From the NCBI GenBank assembly GCA_012032345.1, contig JAAUQI010000029.1, forward strand, positions 1 through 59,978: a stretch of DNA of 59,978 bases, read 5' to 3'. Position 1 is the stretch's first letter; each line of letters starts with the position of its first letter. This document shows positions 33,954-42,959 of the stretch, one piece after another. The position numbers were made by a program, and so were the translations under genes. Source of the stretch: Leptolyngbyaceae cyanobacterium RM1_1_2. Lineage in GTDB: Bacteria > Cyanobacteriota > Cyanobacteriia > Phormidesmidales > Phormidesmidaceae. The notes beneath the pieces were generated by a model. The model was not told the origin of the DNA. It was given only the letters and a program-made list of their open reading frames with translations, and searched no databases.

Positions 33954-34568
33954 GTGAATTTAGCAGAAGGCGTACAGTTCGTCTCGTTTATGCTTTTGGC
34001 TGGCATGATGCTAGCAGCAGCACTGGGCGTTGTGCTGTTAGAAAATATCGTCCACTCGGCTTTTTTGCTGGGAATGGTTTTCATTAGCATTTCAGGTCTC
34101 TATATTCTGCTGAATGCAGGCTTTGTGGCAGCTGCTCAGATCTTGATCTATGTTGGCGCTGTCAACGTTTTGATCTTGTTTGGAATCATGCTGGTGAACA
34201 AGCAGGAGGCATTCAAATCGATGCCCAACGCCTGGTTAGGCAAACTGACTACCGCTGGAGTCTGTGCTGGCCTATTTGCGCTGCTCAGCTCGATGGTTGT
34301 GGCCACGCCCTGGGCAATTTCGTCGGAGATCGCTGCAGGCGAACTGTCTGTGATCCTGATTGGCGAACATTTCTTCAGTGATTTTCTACTTCCCTTTGAA
34401 CTGGCCTCAGTACTGCTATTGATGGCGCTAGTCGGTGCTATAGTTTTGGCGCGCCGGGAGTATTTGCCAGATGAGCTGACTGAACCGACAGCAGAAGTCT
34501 TCAAACTGGCCGAGAGGCCCAGAGAGCTAGCTGCCGCAGGCTCCGCAAAATCAGATCGAGGTGGTTAA
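33954..34568 (+). CDS. ndhG: NAD(P)H-quinone oxidoreductase subunit 6
   Basis: NdhG (NuoJ/ND6) is a five-helix membrane-arm subunit. The conserved third helix appears as AAQILIYVGAVNVLILFGIM. The start is GTG at 33954 with AAGGAG upstream (33939-33944). The C-terminal about 30 residues are hydrophilic. Length 204 residues is usual. Third gene of the ndhA-I-G-E unit. Confidence 0.95.
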   Translation: MNLAEGVQFVSFMLLAGMMLAAALGVVLLENIVHSAFLLGMVFISISGLYILLNAGFVAAAQILIYVGAVNVLILFGIMLVNKQEAFKSMPNAWLGKLTTAGVCAGLFALLSSMVVATPWAISSEIAAGELSVILIGEHFFSDFLLPFELASVLLLMALVGAIVLARREYLPDELTEPTAEVFKLAERPRELAAAGSAKSDRGG

Positions 34569-34626
34569 GGGCTGAAATTGGGCCTGTAAATATCGTGTAG
34601 ATAATATCAGTGTTTGGAAATCAATC

Positions 34627-34932
34627 ATGACGCTTCAGTACTATTTATTGCTAGCTGCTGCACTCTTTTGTATTGGTATTTATGGTTTGGTGACGAGCCG
34701 TAATGTCATTCGGGTGCTGATGTCGATTGAGCTGATGCTTAATGCAGTCAACTTGAATTTGATGGCTTTTTCCAACTTTCTGTCTCCTCGAGATGTAACT
34801 GGACAGGTGTTTGCTGTCTTCGTGATTACGATTGCTGCAGCTGAAGCGGCGGTGGGACTGGCCATCGTCTTATCGATTTATCGCAACCGAGATACCGTTG
34901 ATATGGAGCAGTTCAACCTCCTCAAGTGGTAG
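34627..34932 (+). CDS. ndhE: NAD(P)H-quinone oxidoreductase subunit 4L
   Basis: NdhE (NuoK/ND4L) is a 101-residue, three-helix subunit with two buried Glu in the proton path. The signature [20 protein letters not shown] has the first Glu and [20 protein letters not shown] the second. It ends in [13 protein letters not shown], a typical cyanobacterial NdhE end. Last ndh gene of the unit. Confidence 0.97.
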   Translation: MTLQYYLLLAAALFCIGIYGLVTSRNVIRVLMSIELMLNAVNLNLMAFSNFLSPRDVTGQVFAVFVITIAAAEAAVGLAIVLSIYRNRDTVDMEQFNLLKW

Positions 34933-35050
34933 ATCGGCCCGGTGTTTTGCAGAGCTGATCTGGCCAAAATTTGAACTAGATGCACTATGGTAGAGACGTT
35001 ACTGACGCTGGTAGCGTCTTTCTACGTCTTAAGTTGAAATTTAGTGAGCC

Positions 35051-35971
35051 GTGCAGCTAAATCAGGTCATTATTGTTCACAAGGCGGGCAACCGTCTGAG
35101 CCAAAGCTGGGCCGCAAAATGCGCAAGGCAGCTAGAAGCCCTAGACTGTAAAGTCTTGATGGGGCCAAGCGGACCTAAGGACAATCCGTATCCGGTATTT
35201 TTAGCATCGGCAACTCAGCCGATTGACTTAGCGGTTGTCTTGGGGGGTGACGGTACAGCGCTGGCGGCGGCTCGTCATCTGGCAGCAGACAGAATTCCAA
35301 TTTTGGCCTTAAATATCGGTGGACATTTGGGATTCTTGACCGAATCCTCAGAGGGTTTTGATAATTTTGCTGAAATTTGGCAGCGCCTTGCCAGCGATCG
35401 CTTTGCTGTTGAGCGTCGGATGATGCTACAGGCTCAAATCTTTGTTGGCAATCGCACAAACCTGGAACCTGTTAGTGACTGCTATGTGGCCCTGAATGAA
35501 ATTTGCATCAAGCCTGCTTCACCAGACCGCATGATTACCTCCATTCTAGAAATGGAAATTGATGGCGAGGTGGTTGATCAGTATCAGGGGGATGGACTGC
35601 TAGTTAGCACCCCTACAGGCTCAACCGGCTACACGGTCGCCGCTAATGGCCCCATTGTTCACCCTGGGTTACCAGCCATCATTGTGACGCCAATTTGCCC
35701 TTTGAGCCTATCTAGCCGCCCAATCGTGATTCCTCAGGGCTGCGTCGTTAGCGTTTGGCCACTGGCCGATACGGAGCTAAACACGAAGCTATGGATGGAC
35801 GGTGTAATTGCTACGGCAATTTGGCCAGGACACCGGGTTGATATCCGTACTGCTGAATGCATGGCCCAGTTCATCATCTTGAGAGAAAACCACTCTTACT
35901 ACCAAACGTTGCGCAATAAGCTGCAGTGGGCTGGCGCTAGAATCAACTACGCCAACAATCACCGCAACTAG
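35051..35971 (+). CDS. nadK: NAD kinase
   Basis: Phosphorylates NAD to NADP. The motif VVLGGDGTALAAARHLA is the GGDGT site, then NIGGHLGFLTE, and PTGSTGYTVAANGPIVHPGL is the second conserved block. The start is GTG at 35051. Cyanobacteria carry two NAD kinases; this 306-residue form matches the longer of the usual types. It lies 118 bases after ndhE, in the same direction, linking NADP supply and NDH-1 by location. Confidence 0.95.
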   Translation: MQLNQVIIVHKAGNRLSQSWAAKCARQLEALDCKVLMGPSGPKDNPYPVFLASATQPIDLAVVLGGDGTALAAARHLAADRIPILALNIGGHLGFLTESSEGFDNFAEIWQRLASDRFAVERRMMLQAQIFVGNRTNLEPVSDCYVALNEICIKPASPDRMITSILEMEIDGEVVDQYQGDGLLVSTPTGSTGYTVAANGPIVHPGLPAIIVTPICPLSLSSRPIVIPQGCVVSVWPLADTELNTKLWMDGVIATAIWPGHRVDIRTAECMAQFIILRENHSYYQTLRNKLQWAGARINYANNHRN

Positions 35972-35981
35972 AGGTCAATGG

Positions 35982-37421
35982 CTATAGGCTCAGCCGACGT
36001 TCTTTGAGCTTCAGCAAGATGGCAGTATGAACATCACGATTAATGGGGTAATAGTAGGCACATATCAGGCCAATAATAATAGCGATCGCCGGAACTGGCC
36101 CAATAATAATGCGAATTGTCCAAAGAGCCAGGTCGGGCTGAACAGCGGCGGCGGCCTCAGCAGAGGTTGAGACATAGCCGGCCCAGGCTAAAACCTGACT
36201 GGTGATGAAAATTGCCAGCGCGATCCCAATTTTTTGCACAAAAACAACGAAGCCATAGAAAAGCCCTTCTCGCCTTTGCCCGGTACTCAGTTCATCAAAA
36301 TCTATGACGTCAGGCAGCATCGACCAGGGCACCAAATAAACAGTTGAGGTGCCAATACCTGCCAGGACTGCTAGCCCATACATCCAGCCTAACTGTCCAG
36401 GCTGAATCAAAAACAGCCCCATCTGCGCCACCAAGATAAACGGAGCGCCCAAAAAGAAAACGGTACGCTTATTGCTGTGGCGACCAATCCAGCTCCAGAT
36501 AAAGGTCGTGGCCACAGCAGTAAGCTGAACTCCCAAGGCCATCCAAACAAAGTATGACTTGGCCAACCCCATCCAATCGACTACAAAATACAGCAGCACC
36601 ACTACTGAAGTCTGCACGCCCGTCCAGGAAAATAGGTAAAGCCCAACCACCCAGAGAAAAGGACGGTTTTGAGCCGCAATCCAAACCTGCTGTGACAGAG
36701 GCATTGTAGTCGCAGTCGCCATTTGAGGCCGATATACCTGTACCAGTCGGTAGCGCTTGTAGGTGCCTGCAACACAGGTTAAAACCGCCAGAATAACCAA
36801 AATACCGCTGCCCCAGCCGAGCAAACGATACTGCTGTTCGGGGTCAGCCACCTGGGTAAATAAAATTTGTGCCATCACTAAAGCAAAAATGCTGCCGCCG
36901 ATACTAAAGGCGGACTTGAAGCTGACTAGCGTGATCCGCTCATCGTAGCTTTGAGTCAGCTCAGCGGCCAAGGCTGAGAAGGGCAGCATGACACAGGTAA
37001 AGCCTGAATAAGCCAGGATAGAAGCCGCTACATAATAGGCAAACAGACCCCACTGACTGTTAATGGCGGGTACTCTCCAGCACAGCACACAAGCGATCGC
37101 TAGAGGAACTGCACCACCCAGCATCCAGGGATAGCGCCGACCCCAGCGAGATTGAGTGTGGTCGCTGAGCCAGCCCACCACCGGATCGCTGATTGCGTCC
37201 CAAACTTTAGCTAAAAATATTGCACTCCCCGCTAGCATAGGGCTTAGCCCCGCCACGTTAGTTAAAAAAAAGATTAGAAACAAGGCTGTCGTGCTGGAGG
37301 GGATAGCCCCTGCAATTTCGCCTATTCCGTAAGCTAAGCGCGTCGTCAGGTCAAGATTTTCAGTGATTGGCTGAGCCGTCCCAGTGAGGTCGGGCGATCT
37401 CATGTTGACATCAAGCTCCAA
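35982..37421 (-). CDS. GPH-family (MelB-like) MFS cation symporter
   Basis: A 479-residue inner-membrane protein with twelve helices. The N-terminal LTTRLAYGIGEIAGAIPSST, WDAISDPVVGWLSDHTQSRW and GRRYPWMLGG form the MelB-type glycoside-pentoside-hexuronide signature with the cation-site Asp residues. The C-terminus has PDVIDFDELSTGQRREGLFY, another GPH mark. The transported sugar is unknown. It converges on nadK, with ten bases between the stop codons. Confidence 0.9.
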   Translation of the reverse strand: MELDVNMRSPDLTGTAQPITENLDLTTRLAYGIGEIAGAIPSSTTALFLIFFLTNVAGLSPMLAGSAIFLAKVWDAISDPVVGWLSDHTQSRWGRRYPWMLGGAVPLAIACVLCWRVPAINSQWGLFAYYVAASILAYSGFTCVMLPFSALAAELTQSYDERITLVSFKSAFSIGGSIFALVMAQILFTQVADPEQQYRLLGWGSGILVILAVLTCVAGTYKRYRLVQVYRPQMATATTMPLSQQVWIAAQNRPFLWVVGLYLFSWTGVQTSVVVLLYFVVDWMGLAKSYFVWMALGVQLTAVATTFIWSWIGRHSNKRTVFFLGAPFILVAQMGLFLIQPGQLGWMYGLAVLAGIGTSTVYLVPWSMLPDVIDFDELSTGQRREGLFYGFVVFVQKIGIALAIFITSQVLAWAGYVSTSAEAAAAVQPDLALWTIRIIIGPVPAIAIIIGLICAYYYPINRDVHTAILLKLKERRLSL

Positions 37422-37518
37422 ATAAAAGAGAGTGCGTAGAGTTCGCCTTTCTTCTAGAGTGACAGAGATGCGGTAGATTTACATGTTTATTAGGGGGGGG
37501 TGGACAGCTTTTTGGAGG

Positions 37519-37953
37519 CTAGCCGATAGCTTCTTCTAGCTGGGCTAGAATGCGTTCTCTAAATTCCATATCGCTGTTAGCCAGCCCTAGCAGTTGCCAG
37601 TACTCTGTTTGGGTAAGGCCAGCCTGGGTAATTAGAGAAAACGCCTCGGTTTGAATTTCTTGCTGAATCCGCAGCGACTCCGACTCTGTTTCAGCGCTCT
37701 GTAAGTCATTTTCCCGCTGGTCAATTAAAGCCACTACCTGCAGATAGGCTTGCACAAACTGACTGACTTTCTCGGAAGAAATATCGTTAGCGGTCAGGCT
37801 AGATTCTATGAGAGTCATGGGGACAGAGGAAGGGGGCTGTAAATCTGCTGGTGCCGCCTGTACCGCAGTCATAGGCAGCACCAGCAGGGCCGTGCTGAAC
37901 AGCAGGTTCAGAAAGACTGAACCTAGCCTCTTGAAGCAACTTGAGTGAATCAT
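37519..37953 (-). CDS. DUF4168 family exported protein
   Basis: A 144-residue exported protein. A signal peptide (LNLLFSTALLVLPMTAVQAA) is followed by the DUF4168 pattern: VSQFVQAYLQVVALIDQREN, a Gln/Glu-rich helix, and QAGLTQTEYWQLLGLANSDM. Probably a helical periplasmic protein of unknown function. It is about 97 bases downstream of the start of the GPH transporter gene. Confidence 0.8.
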   Translation of the reverse strand: MIHSSCFKRLGSVFLNLLFSTALLVLPMTAVQAAPADLQPPSSVPMTLIESSLTANDISSEKVSQFVQAYLQVVALIDQRENDLQSAETESESLRIQQEIQTEAFSLITQAGLTQTEYWQLLGLANSDMEFRERILAQLEEAIG

Positions 37954-38272
37954 GAGTGTTTTCTTTCCGTCAGGTTCTGACTGATGACCTTCTGTAACAG
38001 GCTGCGATCGCAGACATTAGAACAATAATCTTCGCTAATTTTAGTCACCTTTATAATAGTCACCTTTATAATTAGAATTGTTAAAAAGTTGGGAAAAGCA
38101 AGTCTGTGAATAGGCTAAATCAAAAGATGACGCTACAATAGTTCAGAAGCAGACGAAAAGCCGCTTTATGCTATGATGCATCCGGCACGCTCGATTCAAA
38201 TAGATAAAGCTTCAACTCGTTCTATCTGATAGCTGCTTACCTTCTCAAAGACAGTATTTAAAAAATTCAACT
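37954..38272. other. Intergenic region, divergent promoters, with a 15-bp direct repeat
   Basis: This 319-base gap separates the leftward DUF4168 and rightward DUF4327 genes. AGTCACCTTTATAAT occurs twice in tandem at 38043-38057 and 38058-38072. The AT-rich repeat lies about where a promoter of the leftward gene could be. No RNA gene was recognised. Confidence 0.6.
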
Positions 38273-38509
38273 ATGACCAACACAACCAATCAAGCGGTTG
38301 TTCACCCAATGGTGAAGTTTCAGAAAAAAGTCAGATCGCTGACTGACTCTGGCGTGATTAAAGCGTCTGACAGCCTATGGAAAATTGCCTTTCTGTTTGG
38401 CGACGATTGGCCTCACTGGAAGCATGAACTTGAAGAGTTTGAATTTTCAATGCAGGACTCCCTTGGAGATTTACTAGTGGTTGAGTCCTGGGAAGAAGAC
38501 GAGGGCTAG
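38273..38509 (+). CDS. DUF4327 family protein
   Basis: A 78-residue acidic soluble protein. VKFQKKVRSLTDSGVIKASD and the ending WKHELEEFEFSMQDSLGDLL match the DUF4327 pattern (W-x-x-x-x-E-L-E-...-D-x-x-G-D-L). Family function is unknown and members are almost confined to cyanobacteria. It converges on the PP2C gene. Confidence 0.8.
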   Translation: MTNTTNQAVVHPMVKFQKKVRSLTDSGVIKASDSLWKIAFLFGDDWPHWKHELEEFEFSMQDSLGDLLVVESWEEDEG

Positions 38510-38677
38510 TCCTGACTGACTGAAGGCACTTCAGTGAATGCTCAGCTTAAACAAGCTCACGCTAGAACTCCTGATTTGCGCGATTCAAGATGTAGCGATC
38601 GCCCTGTTGTTCACGACTATCAGCCAGGTTTTTAGTAGAAACCTCTATTTTGCCCCCCTATGGCAACGACATGGTTC

Positions 38678-40879
38678 TCAATCAGGTTTTCTGATCTTAT
38701 CTAAATTGGGCTTTACCCCAAGTCGAATAGCAATGGCGGTGATGTTATCGTGACCATTTTGCTCATTGGCTAAATCAATTAGTCGTTCTAACCCTGCATC
38801 TAGATCAGCCTGTTTGTCCAACAAAGGTTCGACATGAGATGAAGCATGGGTATTGAGCAGATCATTGTCGCTCAGCCCATCTGAGCACAGCAGCAGCAAA
38901 GTGTCTTCGTTGAATTCTAAAAAGTTAATGCTGGGTCGAATATTGCTGCTGTCGCGCGGCCCTAAAGCCTGAGTAAGCTGGTAAGCATCAGGGCGGGCGT
39001 AAGCGATTGTCGGCTCTACGCCTCGCTGAATCTCCCGCTGGCCAACTTCATGGTCGCAGGTAACTTGCTGAAGACCTAAACGGCGGCTATAGCGATAGAG
39101 ACGGCTATCGCCTACGTGGGCAACAACAGCGTGGGTTTCCTGTAGTAAAACCATCACTAGCGTTGTGCCCATACGGCTGTTACCCGAACGCTCGTCTACC
39201 TGATTTGTGTTGTATATAACATCATTTGCCTGGGCGATCGCCTGCTTGATCTCGTCTTCAGACGGCAGCGAGGACTGCCAGCATTCCGAAAAGTAGGACT
39301 GCAGCGTTTCAACCGCTAAAGCACTGGCGACTTCACCACTTTCATGTCCGCCCATACCGTCGCAGAGAATATACATGCCTTTAGCCTGCAACTGCCGCTC
39401 TTTAGGCGTCTCTAACTTATTAGCGGCTGATTTGATGCAAAAAGTATCTTCGTTGTGTTCTCGCTGTTGGCCCACGTGAGTTTGTCCGGCTTCGTTCAGC
39501 TCTACTAGGATCATCGGTAGAACCATAGTCGGCGAATCGTTTACTAGCCCTTCTTCCTCTGGCAGATCAAGCAGCTCTTCGGCTTCTAACAAAAGCTCTA
39601 GCTCTCCGGCAATCGGAGTCTCAGGAGTATCTATTTGCTCACTATGCGGCTGTGACTGACTGACCATCTCGCTAGTGTTTGATTCAGGTTCGAGATTAGC
39701 TTCATGGGAGCTAACCGACTGCGAGAGTCGATCGGCCACTTCAACCAAACGAGACTGTAGAGCTTGAACAGATTCCAGTTTGCCCGCCCCTAAATCCCTA
39801 GCAAGCTCAACTAGGTCGCTCAAAGCATTTGAGACTTGCTGTAGAAGCACCTGCCAGAGCAGACCTAAATCTCTTAGCGTATATTGCGTACTGGCAGATT
39901 GAAAAAATAGCCGCTGCAAACACAGGATTTGGTCTTCGTCTATTCTTAAATTTTCGATATTAAGCAGGCTAGGCTGTCCCTGATAGGGGGCTAGAGCCTG
40001 CCACAGTTCTGACATCTCGTAGCACCAGTGCACCTGCTGCAGCGCTTCGGTTTCTTCGGTTTTCCAGTAGTCAAGGAGTTTGCCAAAGTGATCTCTCTGT
40101 TCGAGCACTAAAACCGTGTAGCGATCGCTTTGCCATGCAGAATGCAGCTCTGGTATAGCTGGGAAAAAGTTGCTCTGCAAGAGCAAATAGGGTAAAGCCG
40201 AAGCAGGTAAAGCGTCTGGCAAAACAGAACTCAGCGTCTCTGTTTGATTTGCACTCTGCTCTACTACTTTAGTCAGCTGCTCTGCTAGTTCTGCTAGAGG
40301 CGGCGGGTCAGCCGGTCGGCAATCGATTACGCTGGCTTCTAGCTCAAGGTGGCTAAAAGTATTGGGCACTAGTGGCTGCTTGAGCTGATAGCGCTGCTTA
40401 TCGTCTAAATACTGCCCTGTCAGCTCTGGAGGAATAGCCAGCGGTTTTGCGGAAGACACTGGCACAAAAACTGGCATATCAGCGGCGGCGGTATCAGAGT
40501 CTGTAGCTGCTATAGCAAAACTGTCTTCTAAAGAGAGGGGAGACGAGATAGCCTGCCCAATAGAGTCTGGCTGCAGCAGTGATGTTAGCTCTGGAACTAG
40601 GGCCAGAGCTTCCTGTCCCAGGATAGGCATCTCATCGTCTAACTGAGACTGAGGTAGTCGCTCAGTGCTTTGTAAAACCTCTGGCCCTTCTAGCTCTCTT
40701 GGCTCTGTTGAGGCTTGATAAGCAGACGAACTATCAACTGCCTCAGTGCTGAGCGTCACGGAGTCAGCACCAAGGGTGACAACAGCCAGCAACAGCTTTA
40801 GCGGACTGCCACAGTTCTGGCAAAATTTGTTGCTACTAGGATTTTCGAACTGACAGGAGGAACAGACGATCATAGTCAC
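38678..40879 (-). CDS. PP2C-type protein phosphatase with N-terminal zinc ribbon
   Basis: A 733-residue protein. Residues 1-26 are a zinc ribbon (CSSCQFENPSSNKFCQNCGS, C-x2-C-x10-C-x2-C). A long acidic, mostly unassigned central part (about 30-470) follows; its middle section (about 230-390) looks folded. The C-terminal PP2C domain (about 470-725) has GQQREHNEDTF, YILCDGMGGHESGEVAS, VVAHVGDSRLYRY, LLLCSDGLSDN and NGHDNITAIAI, so the metal-binding Asp residues are intact. It should remove phosphate from Ser/Thr of target proteins. Targets are unknown. Confidence 0.88.
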   Translation of the reverse strand: MTMIVCSSCQFENPSSNKFCQNCGSPLKLLLAVVTLGADSVTLSTEAVDSSSAYQASTEPRELEGPEVLQSTERLPQSQLDDEMPILGQEALALVPELTSLLQPDSIGQAISSPLSLEDSFAIAATDSDTAAADMPVFVPVSSAKPLAIPPELTGQYLDDKQRYQLKQPLVPNTFSHLELEASVIDCRPADPPPLAELAEQLTKVVEQSANQTETLSSVLPDALPASALPYLLLQSNFFPAIPELHSAWQSDRYTVLVLEQRDHFGKLLDYWKTEETEALQQVHWCYEMSELWQALAPYQGQPSLLNIENLRIDEDQILCLQRLFFQSASTQYTLRDLGLLWQVLLQQVSNALSDLVELARDLGAGKLESVQALQSRLVEVADRLSQSVSSHEANLEPESNTSEMVSQSQPHSEQIDTPETPIAGELELLLEAEELLDLPEEEGLVNDSPTMVLPMILVELNEAGQTHVGQQREHNEDTFCIKSAANKLETPKERQLQAKGMYILCDGMGGHESGEVASALAVETLQSYFSECWQSSLPSEDEIKQAIAQANDVIYNTNQVDERSGNSRMGTTLVMVLLQETHAVVAHVGDSRLYRYSRRLGLQQVTCDHEVGQREIQRGVEPTIAYARPDAYQLTQALGPRDSSNIRPSINFLEFNEDTLLLLCSDGLSDNDLLNTHASSHVEPLLDKQADLDAGLERLIDLANEQNGHDNITAIAIRLGVKPNLDKIRKPD

Positions 40880-41198
40880 GAGGTTCTTTAAACCTCAATA
40901 TTCACTTCAAAGCGATCCAGAACAACTAGATCGAGCTGTCAGAGAGGACACAGAATACCTTTGGCAACTCAATCGCCTGCAGATGGGCTAAGACAGCTAC
41001 TGGCTTGTAGACGCAATCACTGCTCAGCAGACAACTGCGGCAAGAAAGCTCCTATTATAAAGGCCCTTCGCTCTATGCTCCAACTGTAAAGCCTAAGGAA
41101 TCATATTTTCTCCCCTTACCCTATCTTATGCACTCCTAACCCGGCAGGCTATTTTGAAAGATCTTTGATTTAGCTAAATAAAACAGCGACGAATGCCG
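40880..41198. other. Intergenic region upstream of the PP2C gene
   Basis: This 319-base gap lies between the leftward PP2C gene and the end of the leftward pseudouridine synthase gene. No convincing frame, hairpin or RNA motif was seen. Confidence 0.4.
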
Positions 41199-41780
41199 CT
41201 ACATCTCAAGCAGCCGCTTGAGATGTATGAGTTCGGTTGTCGTTAAGTCTCGCCACTCGCCAGGGGCAAGTTTGGCCAGACGCAAATGCGCGATCGCAAC
41301 CCGGATCAACCTCAAAGTAGGGTAGCCTACTGCTGCTGTCATTCTTCTAATCTGGCGATTGCGCCCTTCTCTAAGCGTGATTTCTAGCCAGGCAGTAGGC
41401 ACTGTTTTGCGGAAGCGAATAGGCGGCTCTCGTGGCGACACATCAGGGGGTGTAAGGCTTTTGGCCTGAGCCGGTCGGGTAGGGTGCTGCTGAATCACAA
41501 CGCCCTGACGTAGCTGGTTTAGGGCTGATTCGTCGGGTGTCTGCTCTACTTGCACCCAGTAGGTGCGTGGATGTTCATAGCGAGGGTTTATTAGTCGATG
41601 CTGCACTAAGCCGTGATTTGTCAGCAGCAATAGTCCTTCGCTATCTCGATCTAAACGCCCTGCTGGATAAACATCAGGAAGGTTAATGAAGTCCTTCAGG
41701 GTTTTTCGCTGCGCTTGGCGATCGCTAAACTGGGTTAGAACACCATAGGGCTTGTGAAATAGAACATACCGATAGGCCAT
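41199..41780 (-). CDS. Pseudouridine synthase, RsuA/RluE family
   Basis: A 193-residue enzyme that converts uridine to pseudouridine in rRNA, probably 23S as in RluE. The catalytic Asp is in AGRLDRDSEGLLLLTN (about 41-56), preceded by LFHKPYGVLTQF and followed by REGRNRQIRRMTAAVGYPTL, all family hallmarks. There is no N-terminal S4 domain, the main difference of RluE from RsuA and RluB. Confidence 0.9.
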   Translation of the reverse strand: MAYRYVLFHKPYGVLTQFSDRQAQRKTLKDFINLPDVYPAGRLDRDSEGLLLLTNHGLVQHRLINPRYEHPRTYWVQVEQTPDESALNQLRQGVVIQQHPTRPAQAKSLTPPDVSPREPPIRFRKTVPTAWLEITLREGRNRQIRRMTAAVGYPTLRLIRVAIAHLRLAKLAPGEWRDLTTTELIHLKRLLEM

Positions 41781-41931
41781 TGTGAGAGAGCTGAGGGAGG
41801 TCGGGTAGTTAATTACTTAATATTCTGTAATCTATTGGCTCAAGTATTGCAAAAATGTTTAGAAACGGTTCAGTCAAGAAACTGCCTTTTATCCTGAAAT
41901 ATAACTACCAGGAATTGTCGCGGGATTTCTC

Positions 41932-42246
41932 ATGGACAACGCACCGAAATATCGTTTTGTTTGTACGCTGACCTTTGGAGATATCTATGGGCAGATTATT
42001 GTTTGGCTCATAGTCTTGTTTGTCAGTTTGGCGGCAGCCTTGGCTCTCATGGGAGCCAGTCGGCCTATTTATGCACTGGCTACGGTCGGCTTGATTCTAG
42101 TGCTTTCTTTGCCTTTTCTGCTCTTTGCTTTTGTGACAACGCTGCTCAATCACATTGAGTTTTCAGCTGTTGATCCGCAGTCGCAAAGAGCAGCCGAGTT
42201 TGGCAGGCCGGTGCCTGACCCAAGGCCAGCTCAGGCTACCAGCTAA
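41932..42246 (+). CDS. Small two-helix membrane protein of unknown function
   Basis: A 104-residue protein with two hydrophobic helices (about 21-46 and 48-72) between hydrophilic ends. A short aromatic N-terminus (PKYRFVCTLTFGDIYGQIIV) leads into the first helix and the tail is Pro/Ala/Arg-rich. No family is recognised. A bidirectional-looking hairpin follows at 42269. Confidence 0.6.
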   Translation: MDNAPKYRFVCTLTFGDIYGQIIVWLIVLFVSLAAALALMGASRPIYALATVGLILVLSLPFLLFAFVTTLLNHIEFSAVDPQSQRAAEFGRPVPDPRPAQATS

Positions 42247-42268
42247 GGCTTAGCCTTACCTACAAAAT

Positions 42269-42301
42269 CTGCACCTGTGGCCAATCAGCTCACGGGTGCA
42301 G
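42269..42301. terminator. Terminator hairpin between convergent genes
   Basis: Arms CTGCACCTGTG (42269-42279) and CACGGGTGCAG (42291-42301) pair with one wobble. On the minus strand the stem is followed by ATTTTG, so it can end the leftward small gene. It may also help end the rightward gene. Confidence 0.7.
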
Positions 42302-42314
42302 AAAAATATGAGTT

Positions 42315-42422
42315 TTAGCTAAAGCCTGCTGCAACGAGTAAAATACCGCTGATTACGGCCAAAATTAGCAGTACCTGCCCTGCGTTCCAACTCCCTTTCC
42401 AGGAATAGTTTTTATCTGGCAT
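42315..42422 (-). CDS. Very small single-helix membrane protein
   Basis: A 35-residue protein reading MPDKNYSWKGSWNAGQVLLI then a hydrophobic helix ending AAGFS. ATG at 42422 is chosen over the frame start at 42518 because GAGG lies about ten bases upstream, and the upstream residues look random. A terminator follows the stop. The size and layout (short polar head, single helix) recall small thylakoid-complex subunits, but no named family is recognised. Confidence 0.55.
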   Translation of the reverse strand: MPDKNYSWKGSWNAGQVLLILAVISGILLVAAGFS

Positions 42423-42618
42423 GTCTTTAACCTCATGCTGCTCATTAATCTGTACTCTATAACCTAACTGTGTATCTAAGCCTGCCGTCATGGCTATACA
42501 GATAGATTTTTTAGGCATATGCCCCTGTCAGAGCTAAAGCAAACAGCACAGCTTGGCGCTAATCTCCCCGCGATCGCAGTTGCCCCAGTAAAAAAGCTAC
42601 CCGGTTAGGGGATCTTGC

Positions 42619-42906
42619 TCACGACCAGGTAATTTCTTCGTCAAAGCCGAGTCCGGCTCGATAGATCGCTTCTTGACAGGCTTCGATCGCCTGCTGCTGT
42701 AATGAGTTGGGCGGAATATCTTCGCAAAGGCGACGGGCGATCGCCTGACTGACTACGCAGGCAAGCTGAAAATCAGTACCAACCTGCAATAAATCTCTCA
42801 GAAATTCCTGGGAAGTGCGACGAGTCAGGTAGAGATTGCTAAAAAGAATTTCTGCGGGAAACATAGGATGACGAGCCAAGAGCAGGATTAGCCTTCTTTT
42901 CAGCAA
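42619..42906 (-). CDS. Small conserved-looking protein of unknown function
   Basis: A 95-residue mostly helical protein with KRRLILLLARHPMFPAEILF, then a Leu/Arg-rich middle and QQAIEACQEAIYRAGLGFDE. No family is recognised and no membrane segment or signal is clear. It is 53 bases downstream of the CNT transporter start and reads in the opposite direction order (both leftward), so it follows the next leftward unit. Confidence 0.6.
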   Translation of the reverse strand: MLKRRLILLLARHPMFPAEILFSNLYLTRRTSQEFLRDLLQVGTDFQLACVVSQAIARRLCEDIPPNSLQQQAIEACQEAIYRAGLGFDEEITWS

Positions 42907-42959
42907 GTTTTGTCGCTCGTCCGGAAAAGGAGAATCGGTTTTATAGAAGCTGCAAACAT

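Noticed and set aside
37493-37500. Phase-variable G8 tract
   Set aside because: It is downstream of the DUF4168 stop and upstream of nothing translated from it, so no switching effect is evident.
38538-38753. 71-codon plus-strand frame after DUF4327
   Set aside because: It overlaps the well-supported PP2C C-terminus on the other strand and shows no family features.
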